The notes beneath the pieces were generated by a model. It searched no databases. It saw nothing but the letters and a program-made list of their open reading frames with translations, and was not told the origin of the DNA. 64,000 nucleotides of DNA from UBA5070 sp035913415 (lineage in GTDB: Bacteria; Fibrobacterota; Fibrobacteria; UBA5070), in NCBI GenBank assembly GCA_035913415.1, contig JAMIIV010000068.1:1-64000 (forward strand), given 5' to 3'. The first letter of the stretch is position 1. Every line of letters begins with the position of its first letter. A program made the translations under genes and the position numbers. Positions 27,122 through 36,070 of this stretch are shown in pieces.

Positions 27122-27996
27122 GTGCCCTCCAGGAGCAGGCTGAGGTCGACGGGACGGACGGTGTGGGTCAGGGCGCCCACGGAGACGAATTCGGCGCCGG
27201 CAGCGGCGTAGGTGGGCAAGGTGGCCAGGGTGATGCCCCCCGACGCTTCCAGCGCGAAGGGCGCGCCGCTTTCGTCGCGGCGACGGCGCGCCGCGGCGAT
27301 GCCTTCGGGACGGAAATTGTCAAGAAGGACGCGGGCGAGGGGTTGGTCGAGCACCGTTTCCAGTTCTTCCAGCGAACGGACCTCGACGATGACCGGCATG
27401 CCTTCGGGGCGCCTCTCCAGCGCGCGCAGGACGGCGTTGCGGACCCCTCCGGCGGCGGCGGCGTGGTTTTCCTTGATCAGCACGGCGTCCCAAAGGCCCA
27501 TGCGATGGTTGGAGCCTCCGCCCTGCACGATGGCCCACTTCTCCAGGGCCCGCTGTCCCGGGGTGGTCTTGCGGGTGTCCAGCACCCGGCACGTCGATCC
27601 CGCCGCCGTCTGGTACTCGTGTGCCGATCGGGCAACGCCGCACAGGTGCTGCAGGAAGTTCAAAAGCACGCGCTCCAGTTCCAGCAACGCCCGTGTGGGG
27701 CCCTCGAGCTCGATCAGGACGTCGCCGGCTTCGAAGGAGGTTCCATCCTGCCGCGAGCTGGACCATCGCACTTCGGGAGCGCCCGCCTGGGGGTCGATTT
27801 TGTCGAGTTCCTCCAGGAGGATCGGGAGCAGGAGCAGGCCGGCCAGGATCCCGGGCTCCTTGGCCACCACCCGGGCACGACTGCGATGCCCTTCGGGAAG
27901 CACGAAGGCGCAGGTGACATCGCCGGTGCGGACATCTTCGGCCAGGGCCAGGCGGATCAGAGGGCGCGCGTCGGCGCCAGGAAAGTTGGGTTCCAT
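27118..27996 (-). CDS. nadC: Nicotinate-nucleotide pyrophosphorylase (quinolinate phosphoribosyltransferase)
   Basis: A 292-residue enzyme making nicotinate mononucleotide from quinolinate and PRPP. Signatures: LAEDVRTGDVTCAFVLP at the N-terminus, LNFLQHLCGVARSAHEYQ, RVLDTRKTTPGQRALEKWAIVQGGGSNHRMGL (quinolinate/PRPP site), LIKENHAAAAGG, LEASGGI and FVSVGALTHTVRPVDLSL. The length is that of the family. The start is the ATG at 27996. It is divergent from the flagellar run, with a 193-bp gap containing no gene. Confidence 0.95.
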   Translation of the reverse strand: MEPNFPGADARPLIRLALAEDVRTGDVTCAFVLPEGHRSRARVVAKEPGILAGLLLLPILLEELDKIDPQAGAPEVRWSSSRQDGTSFEAGDVLIELEGPTRALLELERVLLNFLQHLCGVARSAHEYQTAAGSTCRVLDTRKTTPGQRALEKWAIVQGGGSNHRMGLWDAVLIKENHAAAAGGVRNAVLRALERRPEGMPVIVEVRSLEELETVLDQPLARVLLDNFRPEGIAAARRRRDESGAPFALEASGGITLATLPTYAAAGAEFVSVGALTHTVRPVDLSLLLEGT

Positions 27997-28189
27997 GGTG
28001 TGGGCACCCAGAGTAGTTTCGGGAGGCCCCCTGCGCCAACCAGGCACCGCGCGGAGGTCTTCCCGTCCCGGACGTCCTTGCCTGCCTCGTCGGTCCGGAG
28101 ATCCGGCAGGATGTGCCCAGACGGACCGTCGGACTGGTGGTCCGGGGCGTTCAGGTCGGTTGGCCTGGAGATTGCATTTCGGCAGAGGC

Positions 28190-28876
28190 ATGCGACTCAA
28201 GGACATCATTGCACTCGGGCTCCTGGCCCTCGTCAGCTTTCCGGTGATCCTCCTGGGGGTGCTGATGTGGACCGGCAATGTCCGTTTGGCCTTCGGTCCG
28301 GAAGACGTCTCGAGTTCCGCCGCTCGCGAGCGGCTCCAGGTGCGGCCCGAAGACCTGGAAGGGGCCCTGCCCCCCTCCGAATCTGCACCCGGTGGGGTAT
28401 CGGCCAACCACATGGAAGGCGCCTTGGGCATGCGGGAGGTCGAGCTCGACCGTCGCGAAGCCGAAGTGCAGCGGGAGATGGCTCGTCTCGGTGAACTGAA
28501 GGCCGAAGATCAACAGTTGCGCGAGGCGATCGAAACCGACCGCAAACGGATCGAAGCGCTCCTGGCGGGCAAGGACAGCCTCGAAGGGGCTCGCCTGCGG
28601 GTGCTGGCGGCCACCTTCTCGAACATGAAGGCCGATCAGGCCGCGAAAATCATGGTCGGCCTGGACGATGCCCTGGCCACCAATGTGTTGCGCACCATCA
28701 CCGACGACAAGCCGCGTGCCAAGATCCTTGCGGCCGTGGCCAAGATCGACGCCGAGCGGGCCGCCACATTGGCAAGACTTCTCCGATCGGTAGGCGGAAC
28801 CTCCGAATCGGCTCCCAAGGCGCCGACCGCGCCCAAACCTTCGCCCACCGACTCCACCAAAGGGGCCAAGCCATGA
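28190..28876 (+). CDS. MotE-like flagellar motor-associated protein
   Basis: A 228-residue bitopic protein: a transmembrane helix (about 7-29), a long charged coiled coil (about 85-150), and a C-terminal MgtE-N-like helical domain (about 150-205, LRVLAATFSNMKADQAAKIMVGLDDALATNVLRTI). Proteins of this shape just before fliK are MotE chaperone/structural factors. A Ser/Thr/Pro-rich tail follows. Its TGA overlaps the fliK ATG. As first gene of the flagellar run it must carry, or lie behind, the promoter. A sigma54-like GG-N10-GC lies at 28162-28175 but is too close to the ATG. Confidence 0.75.
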   Translation: MRLKDIIALGLLALVSFPVILLGVLMWTGNVRLAFGPEDVSSSAARERLQVRPEDLEGALPPSESAPGGVSANHMEGALGMREVELDRREAEVQREMARLGELKAEDQQLREAIETDRKRIEALLAGKDSLEGARLRVLAATFSNMKADQAAKIMVGLDDALATNVLRTITDDKPRAKILAAVAKIDAERAATLARLLRSVGGTSESAPKAPTAPKPSPTDSTKGAKP

Positions 28877-30465
28877 TCGACGTTTCCACGATGGCTCCCG
28901 TTTCCGGGATCGCAGGTGCTGCGGGAACGCCCGGCGCCGCCACCACACAGGGCGGTGCGGCGGGATTCCTTCGTCTGTTCGAGATCGTGCTGGGCGGAAT
29001 GCCCGGTGTCGCGGCCGGGGCCGTGTCGCCGGAATCCGTCGACGGGCTCGCTTCGGCCATTCCCACCGCGCCGTCGTCGCCTGGCATCGAGACCCTTCTC
29101 GACACCGGCGAGGCCTCTTCCGAGGCGACCATCCCGATGGTCGACGCGGCCCGAATCGCCGAACTGCTCGGTCTGTTGGGTTTCCAGGTCCAGCCTGCCG
29201 ACATCCAGGCCTTGGGCGGGATGGATCGCTTCCAACTCGATCAAGCCATGGAATTCCTCGAGCGTGGCGTGGTCGCGGGTGTCGCCCCGGATGCTTTGCT
29301 CGAAAATGCGGGTTACCTCATGCCGGGGGAGTGGGATCTCCAGGGGGCCAACACCGCCGCACCCCGGACCACCGAGCTCGCACCTGCCGCCTTCACCAGC
29401 GAAGGGATCGATCCCGCCGCGATCCTGGTGGCGGCCGAAGCCATCCGCAGCTTGCTGAACCCCACCCTGGTGCAAGGTGAAATGGCCTCCCTTCGCATGG
29501 ATGCCCCGGCTTCCGAGGCCGCCGCGGCGACTCCGTCGGCGCAGATCGCCCCTCCGACCACAGCTCCGCAAGCATTGCCGGGCCTTCGCGAGATCTCTGC
29601 GGCGATCGAGGCGGATCCCGATCTGGCCGTTGCCGTCGCCCCCCAGGTCCAAGGCGAGACCGAGACCGAGACCGAGACCGATACCGCGATCGCGAAGCCG
29701 GAAACGGCCAAGATCGGGGACATCGATCCGGCTCCCGTGCATCCCCGCCCGGCGCCATCGTCGCGCTCGGGTTTGACGGAAATTGTTCAGCGTTCGCAGC
29801 CCGAGACCTTCGCGGCCAAGGTCGCCTCGGCGGCGGAAGGCATCGTGGTGTCTCCCCGCGGCGGTTCCAAGGAGACCACCCCGGCTACGACATCCGTCGC
29901 GAATGCGCCCCAGCTGGAATCCGGTGCGTTGGCCCCTTCGAACGTGGTCTTCGAAGCACCCCGTTCCCTGGAAGACACCTCCGCCACCCGCGGCATCAAG
30001 CCGGGATCCATGGCCTCGGAGTTCATCGGCCGCCAGGTGCTGGAGAAGGTGGACGTGCAGTTGCGCCAGGGGCGCCGGGAACTGACCGTGCGCCTGTGGC
30101 CCGAGGAGCTGGGCGAGGTCCGGCTCTCGCTGCGGGTGGGCGAAGCGGATCGCCTGGACGCCCGCATCCTGGTCCAGACGGAATCCGTCCGACAGGCCAT
30201 CCTCGACGCCACCCCGCAGTTGCGCGAAGCCCTGTCCCGCCACGGCATGGAAATGGGGCGGCTCTCCGTGAGCGTCGATTCCGGCGCCCCCGATTCCCGC
30301 GGCGGCAGCGGCACCGCGGGGCAGGAGCGTCCCCGGGACGGCCAGCAGCGTCCCCGCGAGCAAGCCGCCTGGCGCGAGGAGTCCGTCGCCTACGCCTCGA
30401 CCCTGGCCCTGGGCATCGATTCCGGGATCCGCGACGGCCGCAACACCCTCGACATGTGGAGCTGA
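28873..30465 (+). CDS. fliK: Flagellar hook-length control protein FliK
   Basis: A 530-residue secreted ruler/switch protein. The first 390 residues are low-complexity (Ala/Pro/Thr-rich, with an ETETETDT stretch at about 258), as in other FliK proteins. The C-terminal Flg_hook domain (about 390-470) contains VDVQLRQGRRELTVRLWPEELGEVRLSLRV, the contact region for FlhB that switches export specificity. It overlaps motE by 4 nt and flgD follows after 3 nt. A perfect GACGGAATCCGTC palindrome lies at 30177. Confidence 0.92.
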   Translation: MIDVSTMAPVSGIAGAAGTPGAATTQGGAAGFLRLFEIVLGGMPGVAAGAVSPESVDGLASAIPTAPSSPGIETLLDTGEASSEATIPMVDAARIAELLGLLGFQVQPADIQALGGMDRFQLDQAMEFLERGVVAGVAPDALLENAGYLMPGEWDLQGANTAAPRTTELAPAAFTSEGIDPAAILVAAEAIRSLLNPTLVQGEMASLRMDAPASEAAAATPSAQIAPPTTAPQALPGLREISAAIEADPDLAVAVAPQVQGETETETETDTAIAKPETAKIGDIDPAPVHPRPAPSSRSGLTEIVQRSQPETFAAKVASAAEGIVVSPRGGSKETTPATTSVANAPQLESGALAPSNVVFEAPRSLEDTSATRGIKPGSMASEFIGRQVLEKVDVQLRQGRRELTVRLWPEELGEVRLSLRVGEADRLDARILVQTESVRQAILDATPQLREALSRHGMEMGRLSVSVDSGAPDSRGGSGTAGQERPRDGQQRPREQAAWREESVAYASTLALGIDSGIRDGRNTLDMWS

Positions 30466-30468
30466 GCC

Positions 30469-31263
30469 ATGACCACCACGGCAACAACCGGTAGCTCCTC
30501 GCAGGGAATGGTCATCTCCGACTATTTCAAGGAAAAGGAAGCCAAGGAAGCGTCCAAGTTCCAGATCGAGGAGAACGAAAACGCGCGGATGGACAAGGAC
30601 GACTTCCTGAAGTTGCTGGTCACCCAGTTGCGCTTCCAGGATCCGCTGTCTCCGTCGGACAACCAGCAGATGGCCGCGCAGATGGCGCAGTTCACCTCGC
30701 TGGAACAGACGCAGAACATGGCCAAGAGCCTCGAGAGCATGGCCACGAAGATCCAGGGAATGGTCGACGTGCAGACGGGGTCGTCGCTCTCGATGTCGAA
30801 TTCCTCGGCCACGAACCTCATCGGGAAGGTGGCCCGTCTCCGGCAGACGGAGGCGACCATGAGCGCCGCCGTCAAGGCCAACGCGCCCCTGACCTTCAGC
30901 GTGACCGCCGACACCGGCTCGAGCTTCGTGATCTCCGACAAGGACGGCAAGGTGGTCCGCACCATGTCGCTGGACGGCTACACCTCCGACAAGAAGCCCA
31001 TCCTCGACAAGAACGGGGAAGGCATCGTGGTCTGGGACGGCACCACCGACAGGGGTGTCCGGGCCGAGGCCGGGACCTACACCGTCAAGGTGGTCGATTC
31101 CGCCACGGGCGGGACCGAGACAGGATCCGTCTGGAACGACGCCGCCATCATCGGGGTGGAATTCGACTCCGAAGGCCCCAAGCTGGTGGCCGATGGACAC
31201 AGCTACCGCATGGACGACCTGCTCGCGGTCGCCAACTACACGCTCACCGACGACACCAAGTAG
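30469..31263 (+). CDS. flgD: Flagellar hook assembly (cap) protein FlgD
   Basis: A 264-residue scaffold that caps the growing hook. The N-terminal export/assembly region MDKDDFLKLLVTQLRFQDPLSPSDNQQMAAQMAQFTSLEQTQNM is diagnostic. The C-terminal half forms the Ig/tudor-like domains, with FlgD's conserved VVWDGTTDRGVRAEAGTYTVKV. It sits in the classical fliK-flgD-flgE order, 23 nt before flgE. Confidence 0.95.
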   Translation: MTTTATTGSSSQGMVISDYFKEKEAKEASKFQIEENENARMDKDDFLKLLVTQLRFQDPLSPSDNQQMAAQMAQFTSLEQTQNMAKSLESMATKIQGMVDVQTGSSLSMSNSSATNLIGKVARLRQTEATMSAAVKANAPLTFSVTADTGSSFVISDKDGKVVRTMSLDGYTSDKKPILDKNGEGIVVWDGTTDRGVRAEAGTYTVKVVDSATGGTETGSVWNDAAIIGVEFDSEGPKLVADGHSYRMDDLLAVANYTLTDDTK

Positions 31264-31286
31264 CACTGAGAGAAAGGGGTCTTGCC

Positions 31287-33434
31287 ATGATGCGCTCCCT
31301 GTACGCCGGAATCTCCGGTCTGAAGAACCACCAGACGCGAATGGACGTCGTGGGCAACAACATCTCCAACGTCAACACGGTGGGCTTCAAGGCCGGCCGC
31401 GCCACCTTCCAGGACAGCCTGTCGCAGCAGATCGCGGGGGCCACACGCCCGGGTGGATTGGGGGATGGCGTCGGCGGAACGAATCCGCTGCAGATCGGCC
31501 TCGGATCCGGAGTGGCTTCGGTGGACACCCTGCACAGCCAGGGCAACCTCCAGACCACCGGGCAGACCACCGATCTGGCCATCGAAGGCGGGGCCTTCTT
31601 CGTGGTCGGCGACGGGGTCAACCAGTTCTACACCCGCAACGGCTCCTTTTCGCTGGACGCGCGCGGACAGCTCGTGATGCCCTCCAGCGGCATGGTCCTG
31701 CAAGGCCTCAACGCCGACGACGAAGGCAACTTCCCCGCGACGGGGGTGGTCGACAACATCCAGATTCCCTTCAATATCCAGGCCCCCGCGCGTGCCACCA
31801 CCGAGGTGCAGTTCGGACGCAACCTCGATGCGGACTCCATCGCCCGCGGGACGATCACCTACTCCAAGCGTTTCCTGACCCCCGTCGAGTCCGCCCAGGG
31901 CTTCGCTGGCATCTACAACAATTCGGGCGAGAACCTGGGGCTGCAGATCGGTGATACGCTGACCTTCTCCGGCACGGACCTGGGTGCGCCAGTGCTTCCC
32001 AACGGCCAGCAGCCCGTCCGGGAAATGACCTATGCGGTCACTCAGGCGACCACTCTGCAGGACATCCTCACCCGGATGCAGACGTTCCTGAGCTCACCCA
32101 GTCCCGCTGGGCTGGGATCGACCGGTGCCACGGTGACGCTCAGCGCAACCGGAGAGGTCATCGTCTCCGCGGGCGGCTCGGACATCGCGGACTTCCAGGT
32201 GATGTCCGATCGACCCATCAGCTCGCCCTTGGTGACGGATGCCTTCCAGATCGCAGCGCGCATCGGCGCCAGCACCTCGGACCAGACCCTCGGCCTTCGC
32301 GCGCCCGCCACGGCCGAGACCCTGGTAGCCAACATCTACGACGAAGCGGGCAACTCCACCGGTCTGCAGGACAACGACGAATTCCTGTTCTCCGGTGCGA
32401 TCAACGGGGCCGTCGATCCAACCACTCCAATTCCATACAATGCCGCGACCACCACGATGGGGGATCTGCTCACCGGCCTGCGCAACCAGTTGCGCCTGCC
32501 CATGACCGACGGCACGATCAACAACACGCCGACCGTCTCCATGAATGCCTCCGGCACCGACGACAACATCCCCGACGGCACCATCGTCGTGCGGGGTCTC
32601 CCCGAAGAGGCCTTCAGCCTGACGGACGTCTCCATCCGCGCCACCAATTCGGACAATGCGGCTCCGGCGCCGTCGATCTTCAATTCGAACATGTCGTTCA
32701 AGGACTTCCAGACGGCTCGCGACACCGGTGTCGTGCCCACCTCGATCACCGTGTACGACGACGCCGGCTACGCCCACAACATTTCGGTGACCTTCATCCA
32801 TTCGCAGGAGCCCGACACCTGGTTGTGGGAGGCCTCCTCCGCGGGCACCGAAACCCTGCTGGCCGGTCAACGCGGCTCCGTCACCTTCGGGCCCGACGGG
32901 ACCGTGTCCACCTTCGCCTTCCAGGACCAGTCTTCGGTGCTGCAGATCGATCCGGGCAACGGCTCGGGAATCATGAACATCACCCTGGATCCTGGCGGCC
33001 CTGGTTCCTTCCAGGGGCTCACCCAGTTCCGTTCCCCGTCCACCGCCGCCGCCCTGGGGCAGGACGGCCACACCATGGGCCAACTGCAGTCGATCGCCAT
33101 CGGCGGCGACGGCGTGGTCACGGGTGTGTTCGACAACGGTGTCAGCCGCGCCCTGGCGCAGATCATGATCGCCGATTTCACCAACCCCGGTGGTCTGTCC
33201 AAGCAGAGCGAGTCGGTCTACAAGGCCACCGCCAACTCCGGAGACCCGGTCTACGGCCGCCCCGGAAGCCAGAGCACGAGCGTGATCAAGCCGGGCACCC
33301 TGGAGATGTCCAACGTGGACATCGCCGCCGAATTCACCGAGATGATCACCACCCAGCGCGGCTACCAGGCCAATTCCCGGGTGATCAGCACCTCGGACAA
33401 ATTCCTGGAGGAGTTGGTGAACCTGGTGAGGTAA
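31287..33434 (+). CDS. flgE: Flagellar hook protein FlgE (enlarged)
   Basis: A 715-residue hook subunit, much longer than the about 400 aa of enteric FlgE. The N-terminal rod/hook signature MMRSLYAGISGLKNHQTRMDVVGNNISNVNTVGFKAGR and C-terminal VDIAAEFTEMITTQRGYQANSRVISTSDKFLEELVNLVR form the D0 coiled core. The surplus is in the outer domains. Two segments resembling flagellin IN motifs are visible (TTLQDILTRMQTFL at about 253 and TTTMGDLLTGLRNQL at about 388), which suggests an internal duplication exposed on the hook surface. GAAAGGGG precedes the ATG. Confidence 0.95.
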   Translation: MMRSLYAGISGLKNHQTRMDVVGNNISNVNTVGFKAGRATFQDSLSQQIAGATRPGGLGDGVGGTNPLQIGLGSGVASVDTLHSQGNLQTTGQTTDLAIEGGAFFVVGDGVNQFYTRNGSFSLDARGQLVMPSSGMVLQGLNADDEGNFPATGVVDNIQIPFNIQAPARATTEVQFGRNLDADSIARGTITYSKRFLTPVESAQGFAGIYNNSGENLGLQIGDTLTFSGTDLGAPVLPNGQQPVREMTYAVTQATTLQDILTRMQTFLSSPSPAGLGSTGATVTLSATGEVIVSAGGSDIADFQVMSDRPISSPLVTDAFQIAARIGASTSDQTLGLRAPATAETLVANIYDEAGNSTGLQDNDEFLFSGAINGAVDPTTPIPYNAATTTMGDLLTGLRNQLRLPMTDGTINNTPTVSMNASGTDDNIPDGTIVVRGLPEEAFSLTDVSIRATNSDNAAPAPSIFNSNMSFKDFQTARDTGVVPTSITVYDDAGYAHNISVTFIHSQEPDTWLWEASSAGTETLLAGQRGSVTFGPDGTVSTFAFQDQSSVLQIDPGNGSGIMNITLDPGGPGSFQGLTQFRSPSTAAALGQDGHTMGQLQSIAIGGDGVVTGVFDNGVSRALAQIMIADFTNPGGLSKQSESVYKATANSGDPVYGRPGSQSTSVIKPGTLEMSNVDIAAEFTEMITTQRGYQANSRVISTSDKFLEELVNLVR

Positions 33435-33447
33435 ACGCGATCGGAGG

Positions 33448-33476
33448 TTGCGACCGGCTTCGTGCTGGTGTACAAT
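33448..33476 (+). promoter_or_regulatory. Predicted sigma70-type promoter of the fliL-flhG run
   Basis: TTGCGA (33448-33453) and TACAAT (33471-33476) are spaced by exactly 17 bp, with TSS expected near 33483. This splits the flagellar run into motE-flgE and fliL onward. It lies 13 nt after the flgE stop and shares the -35 hexamer with the mannanase promoter. Confidence 0.6.
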
Positions 33477-33488
33477 CTCCGCCGGAAA

Positions 33489-33531
33489 CCGACCCGAGTC
33501 TTCGGGTCGGGGGGTGGGTTCCGCGGAACCC
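33489..33531 (+). promoter_or_regulatory. Two tandem hairpins in the fliL leader
   Basis: Hairpin 1 (33489-33510) has a 9-bp stem CCGACCCGA/TCGGGTCGG with a GTCT loop. Hairpin 2 (33516-33531) is a perfect 16-bp palindrome GGGTTCCGCGGAACCC that ends directly against the Shine-Dalgarno AGGGAGGAA of fliL. There is no T-run, so simple termination is unlikely. A role in mRNA stability, ribosome access or repressor binding is possible. Confidence 0.5.
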
Positions 33532-33546
33532 AGGGAGGAACAATTC

Positions 33547-34116
33547 ATGTCAGGCAAGGCCGAACACAAGGCGGAAGCGCCCGCCGACGGCGCGAAGGGC
33601 AAGGCCAAGCTGGTCCCGATGATCATCGCCGTGGTGGCGATCCTCGGTCTGCAGGCGGGACTCGCCGTCGGGGTGGTCCGTTGGCTGCGCGTGTCCGATC
33701 ACGCCTCCGCCAAGCCCGCCGCGGGGGCGCATGGCGAAGCCCACGAGGGGGAAGATGGGGAGGAGGGCGAAGGCGAGGAGGAAGCCGCTCCGAAGAAGCT
33801 CGAATGCGCCAAGACCCCGCTTTCCAAGACGGTTTCCGTCAACGGGTCGGGAGGCAAGCGCTACCTCAAGGCCACGTTCTGCCTGGAATACGATGTCGAG
33901 AAGTACAAGGAGTTCGACAAGCTCGCCGAGGAACAGGCCATGCGCATCGAAGCGGCCACCCAGAAGGTGTTGTCTTCGGCACCCATGGATCTGGTGATGA
34001 GCCCCGCCGGCCAGGATTCCATCTCGTCGCAGTTGAAGGTGCAGATCAACGCGATGCTCAAGCACCACAAGGTGAAGCTCAACGACGTCCTGGTCACCGA
34101 ATGGCTGGTGCAGTGA
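33547..34116 (+). CDS. fliL: Flagellar basal body-associated protein FliL
   Basis: A 189-residue stator-associated membrane protein. It has a short cytoplasmic lysine-rich N-terminus, one transmembrane helix (about 22-46, LVPMIIAVVAILGLQAGLAVGVV), an acidic linker (GEAHEGEDGEEGEGEEE) and a periplasmic SPFH-like domain (about 85-189, KRYLKATFCLEYDVEKYKEF ... ISSQLKVQINAML). It has a strong Shine-Dalgarno, AGGGAGGAA. It is the first gene after the predicted promoter and is followed by fliM after 12 nt. Confidence 0.9.
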   Translation: MSGKAEHKAEAPADGAKGKAKLVPMIIAVVAILGLQAGLAVGVVRWLRVSDHASAKPAAGAHGEAHEGEDGEEGEGEEEAAPKKLECAKTPLSKTVSVNGSGGKRYLKATFCLEYDVEKYKEFDKLAEEQAMRIEAATQKVLSSAPMDLVMSPAGQDSISSQLKVQINAMLKHHKVKLNDVLVTEWLVQ

Positions 34117-34128
34117 GGGAGGTGCGCC

Positions 34129-35154
34129 GTGGGTGACATCCTTTCGCAGGACGAGATCGACGCCCTGCTGGCCTCGGTCGGTGCGGGCGCCGCGCCGGCA
34201 CCCGCCGCCGCGCCCGTCGCCACCGCGCCCGCCCCCTGGCAGGACCGCCCCAAGGACGAACGCAAGGTCTCGCTCTACGACTTCCGTCGTCCCGACCGCG
34301 TCTCGAAGGACCAGATGCGGGTGTTGCAGAACCTGCACGAGAACTTCGCGCGCGTGCTGTCCACCACGCTGACCTCCTACCTGCGCACCCTGGTCGAGGT
34401 CGAACTCGTCTCCGTCGACCAGTTGACCTACAACGAATTCGTGATGTCGGTCACCAACCCCTCGTGCATCTACGTGTACCAGATGGAGCCGCTCACGGGC
34501 AAGGCCATCTTCGAGATCAATCCGTCGCTGGTGTTCTTCATGATCGACCGGCTCTTCGGCGGCCCCGGCAAGGCGATGCAGTACAACCGCGAGCTCACCG
34601 ACATCGAGCGCACGGTCATGAACAAGATCGTCGAGCGCCTGCTTCTGGACTTGAAGGAGGCCTGGGAATACCTGGGCATCTTCCATCCCAACATCGAGAG
34701 CTACGAGAACAACCCCCAGTTCGTCCAGATCGCTCCGGCGTCGGAAACCGTCATCCTGATCAGCTTCGAGCTCCGCAGCCGCCACAGCTCGGGCCTGATG
34801 AGCATGTGCATGCCCTACATGTTCCTCGAGCCGGTGATGAGCAACCTGTCGGCCGAGAACTGGATCTCCAACACCCGGGGAGCCACCCCCGACACCCGCC
34901 GCGTCGTGGAACGGGAATTGTCGACCACTCCCGTGGAGCTGCGCGCCATCCTGGGCCGCACCCAGCTCACCATGCGCGAAATCTTCGGACTTCAGGTGGG
35001 CGACGCTCTCGTCCTTGACAAACCGGCTGGTTCGGAGCTCATTCTGTCGGCGGGCGGCAAGGCTCGCTTCCTGTGCCGACCCGGCCAGGTCCGCGGACGC
35101 AAGTGCGTCCAGGTCACTTCCCTGATCGATCGAGAGGTCGGCGATGTCGATTGA
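34129..35154 (+). CDS. fliM: Flagellar motor switch protein FliM
   Basis: A 341-residue C-ring protein that binds phospho-CheY and sets rotation sense. The N-terminal CheY-binding peptide is present (ILSQDEIDALLASV), then an Ala/Pro linker, the middle domain (YDFRRPDRVSKDQMRVLQNLHENFAR), and the C-terminal SpoA domain (TTPVELRAILGRTQLTMREIFGLQVGDALVLD). It starts at a GTG, with GGGAGG upstream. Its 3' end overlaps fliN/Y by 11 nt. Confidence 0.96.
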   Translation: MGDILSQDEIDALLASVGAGAAPAPAAAPVATAPAPWQDRPKDERKVSLYDFRRPDRVSKDQMRVLQNLHENFARVLSTTLTSYLRTLVEVELVSVDQLTYNEFVMSVTNPSCIYVYQMEPLTGKAIFEINPSLVFFMIDRLFGGPGKAMQYNRELTDIERTVMNKIVERLLLDLKEAWEYLGIFHPNIESYENNPQFVQIAPASETVILISFELRSRHSSGLMSMCMPYMFLEPVMSNLSAENWISNTRGATPDTRRVVERELSTTPVELRAILGRTQLTMREIFGLQVGDALVLDKPAGSELILSAGGKARFLCRPGQVRGRKCVQVTSLIDREVGDVD

Positions 35155-36070
35155 ACTTCTGGCCTATGCCGACGACTTCGCGGCGCTGTTCTGCGCGACG
35201 GCTCGCCAGACCCTCAAGGTGGCCCTGGGCCGCACCTGCATGGTCCAGCCCGGCGAACGACTTCCCGGTCTGCCCGCGGCGTCGGAAATTTCCCTCTCCA
35301 TGGGGCTCAAGGACGGTGGCGAAGGCCGCATCCTGATCCTGATGGACCGCGCCACGGCCGCGGTTCTCTGCGACCTCATGATGATGGGGGACGGCAATTC
35401 CCCCTGGACCGACGAACACCGCGACGCCCTCCAGGAACTGGGAAACCAGATGGCCGGGGCGCTTTCCACGGGCCAGACCGAACGTTGGGGCCAGCGGATG
35501 CATTTCGTGGCCGCCGTCGAGAACGGCGAGCCTCCGGCCGAGGCCGCCAGCTATCCGGTGGCCATCGAGTTGCAGGGACTTCCCACCCGCGAGGTCGTGT
35601 TGTGCGTCGAGCGCCGCCTGCAGTCGTCCTTCCAGCGTCTGGACGAAGAACGCAGTTCGCGCAGCGAATTCCCCCGCGGAGACGATTTCCGGGAAGGTGT
35701 GGATGCTCCCCCCGTGGCCCGGCCTCCGGTGCGCTCGGGCGAGCCGGCTCCGTTCGAACGCGAGGTCCCGCCCTCGTCCGCCCCCCAGACCATCATGATC
35801 GATTCCCGCGATCCTCCGGTCCAGCGCCTCCTGGACGTGCCCATCGATGTCCAGATCGAACTGGGGCAGACCGAACTCTCCATCCGGCGCATCCTCGAGA
35901 TCGGGCCCGGCAGCATCATCGAACTCGACCGCATGGCGGGCGAGCCGGTGGATGTGGTGGTCAACGACAAGGTGATCGCGCGCGGCGAGGTGGTGGTCAT
36001 CGAAGAGAACTTCGGCATCCGGATCACCCAACTGGTCGGTCCCGAAGACCGCGGCCGGCCGGCACGATGA
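35144..36070 (+). CDS. fliN: Flagellar motor switch protein FliN, long FliY-like form
   Basis: A 308-residue protein. The C-terminal 80 residues are a canonical FliN SpoA domain (LLDVPIDVQIELGQTELSIRRILEIGPGSIIELDRMAGEPVDVVVNDKVIARGEVVVI). The N-terminal 160 residues (FAALFCATARQTLKVALGRTC ... HRDALQELGNQMAGALSTG) have the ExxN-like helix of CheC/FliY phosphatase-type domains, then a Pro-rich linker. It is therefore FliY-like and may both build the C-ring and act on phospho-CheY. A second, short FliN lies at 53.8 kb. Confidence 0.9.
   Translation: MSIELLAYADDFAALFCATARQTLKVALGRTCMVQPGERLPGLPAASEISLSMGLKDGGEGRILILMDRATAAVLCDLMMMGDGNSPWTDEHRDALQELGNQMAGALSTGQTERWGQRMHFVAAVENGEPPAEAASYPVAIELQGLPTREVVLCVERRLQSSFQRLDEERSSRSEFPRGDDFREGVDAPPVARPPVRSGEPAPFEREVPPSSAPQTIMIDSRDPPVQRLLDVPIDVQIELGQTELSIRRILEIGPGSIIELDRMAGEPVDVVVNDKVIARGEVVVIEENFGIRITQLVGPEDRGRPAR

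Noticed and set aside
28160..28177. Sigma54-like promoter (TTGGC ... TTGCA, GG-N10-GC) before the motE-like gene
   Set aside because: Transcription would start only about 2-3 nt before the ATG and exclude the ribosome-binding site. A single match is weak in GC-rich DNA.
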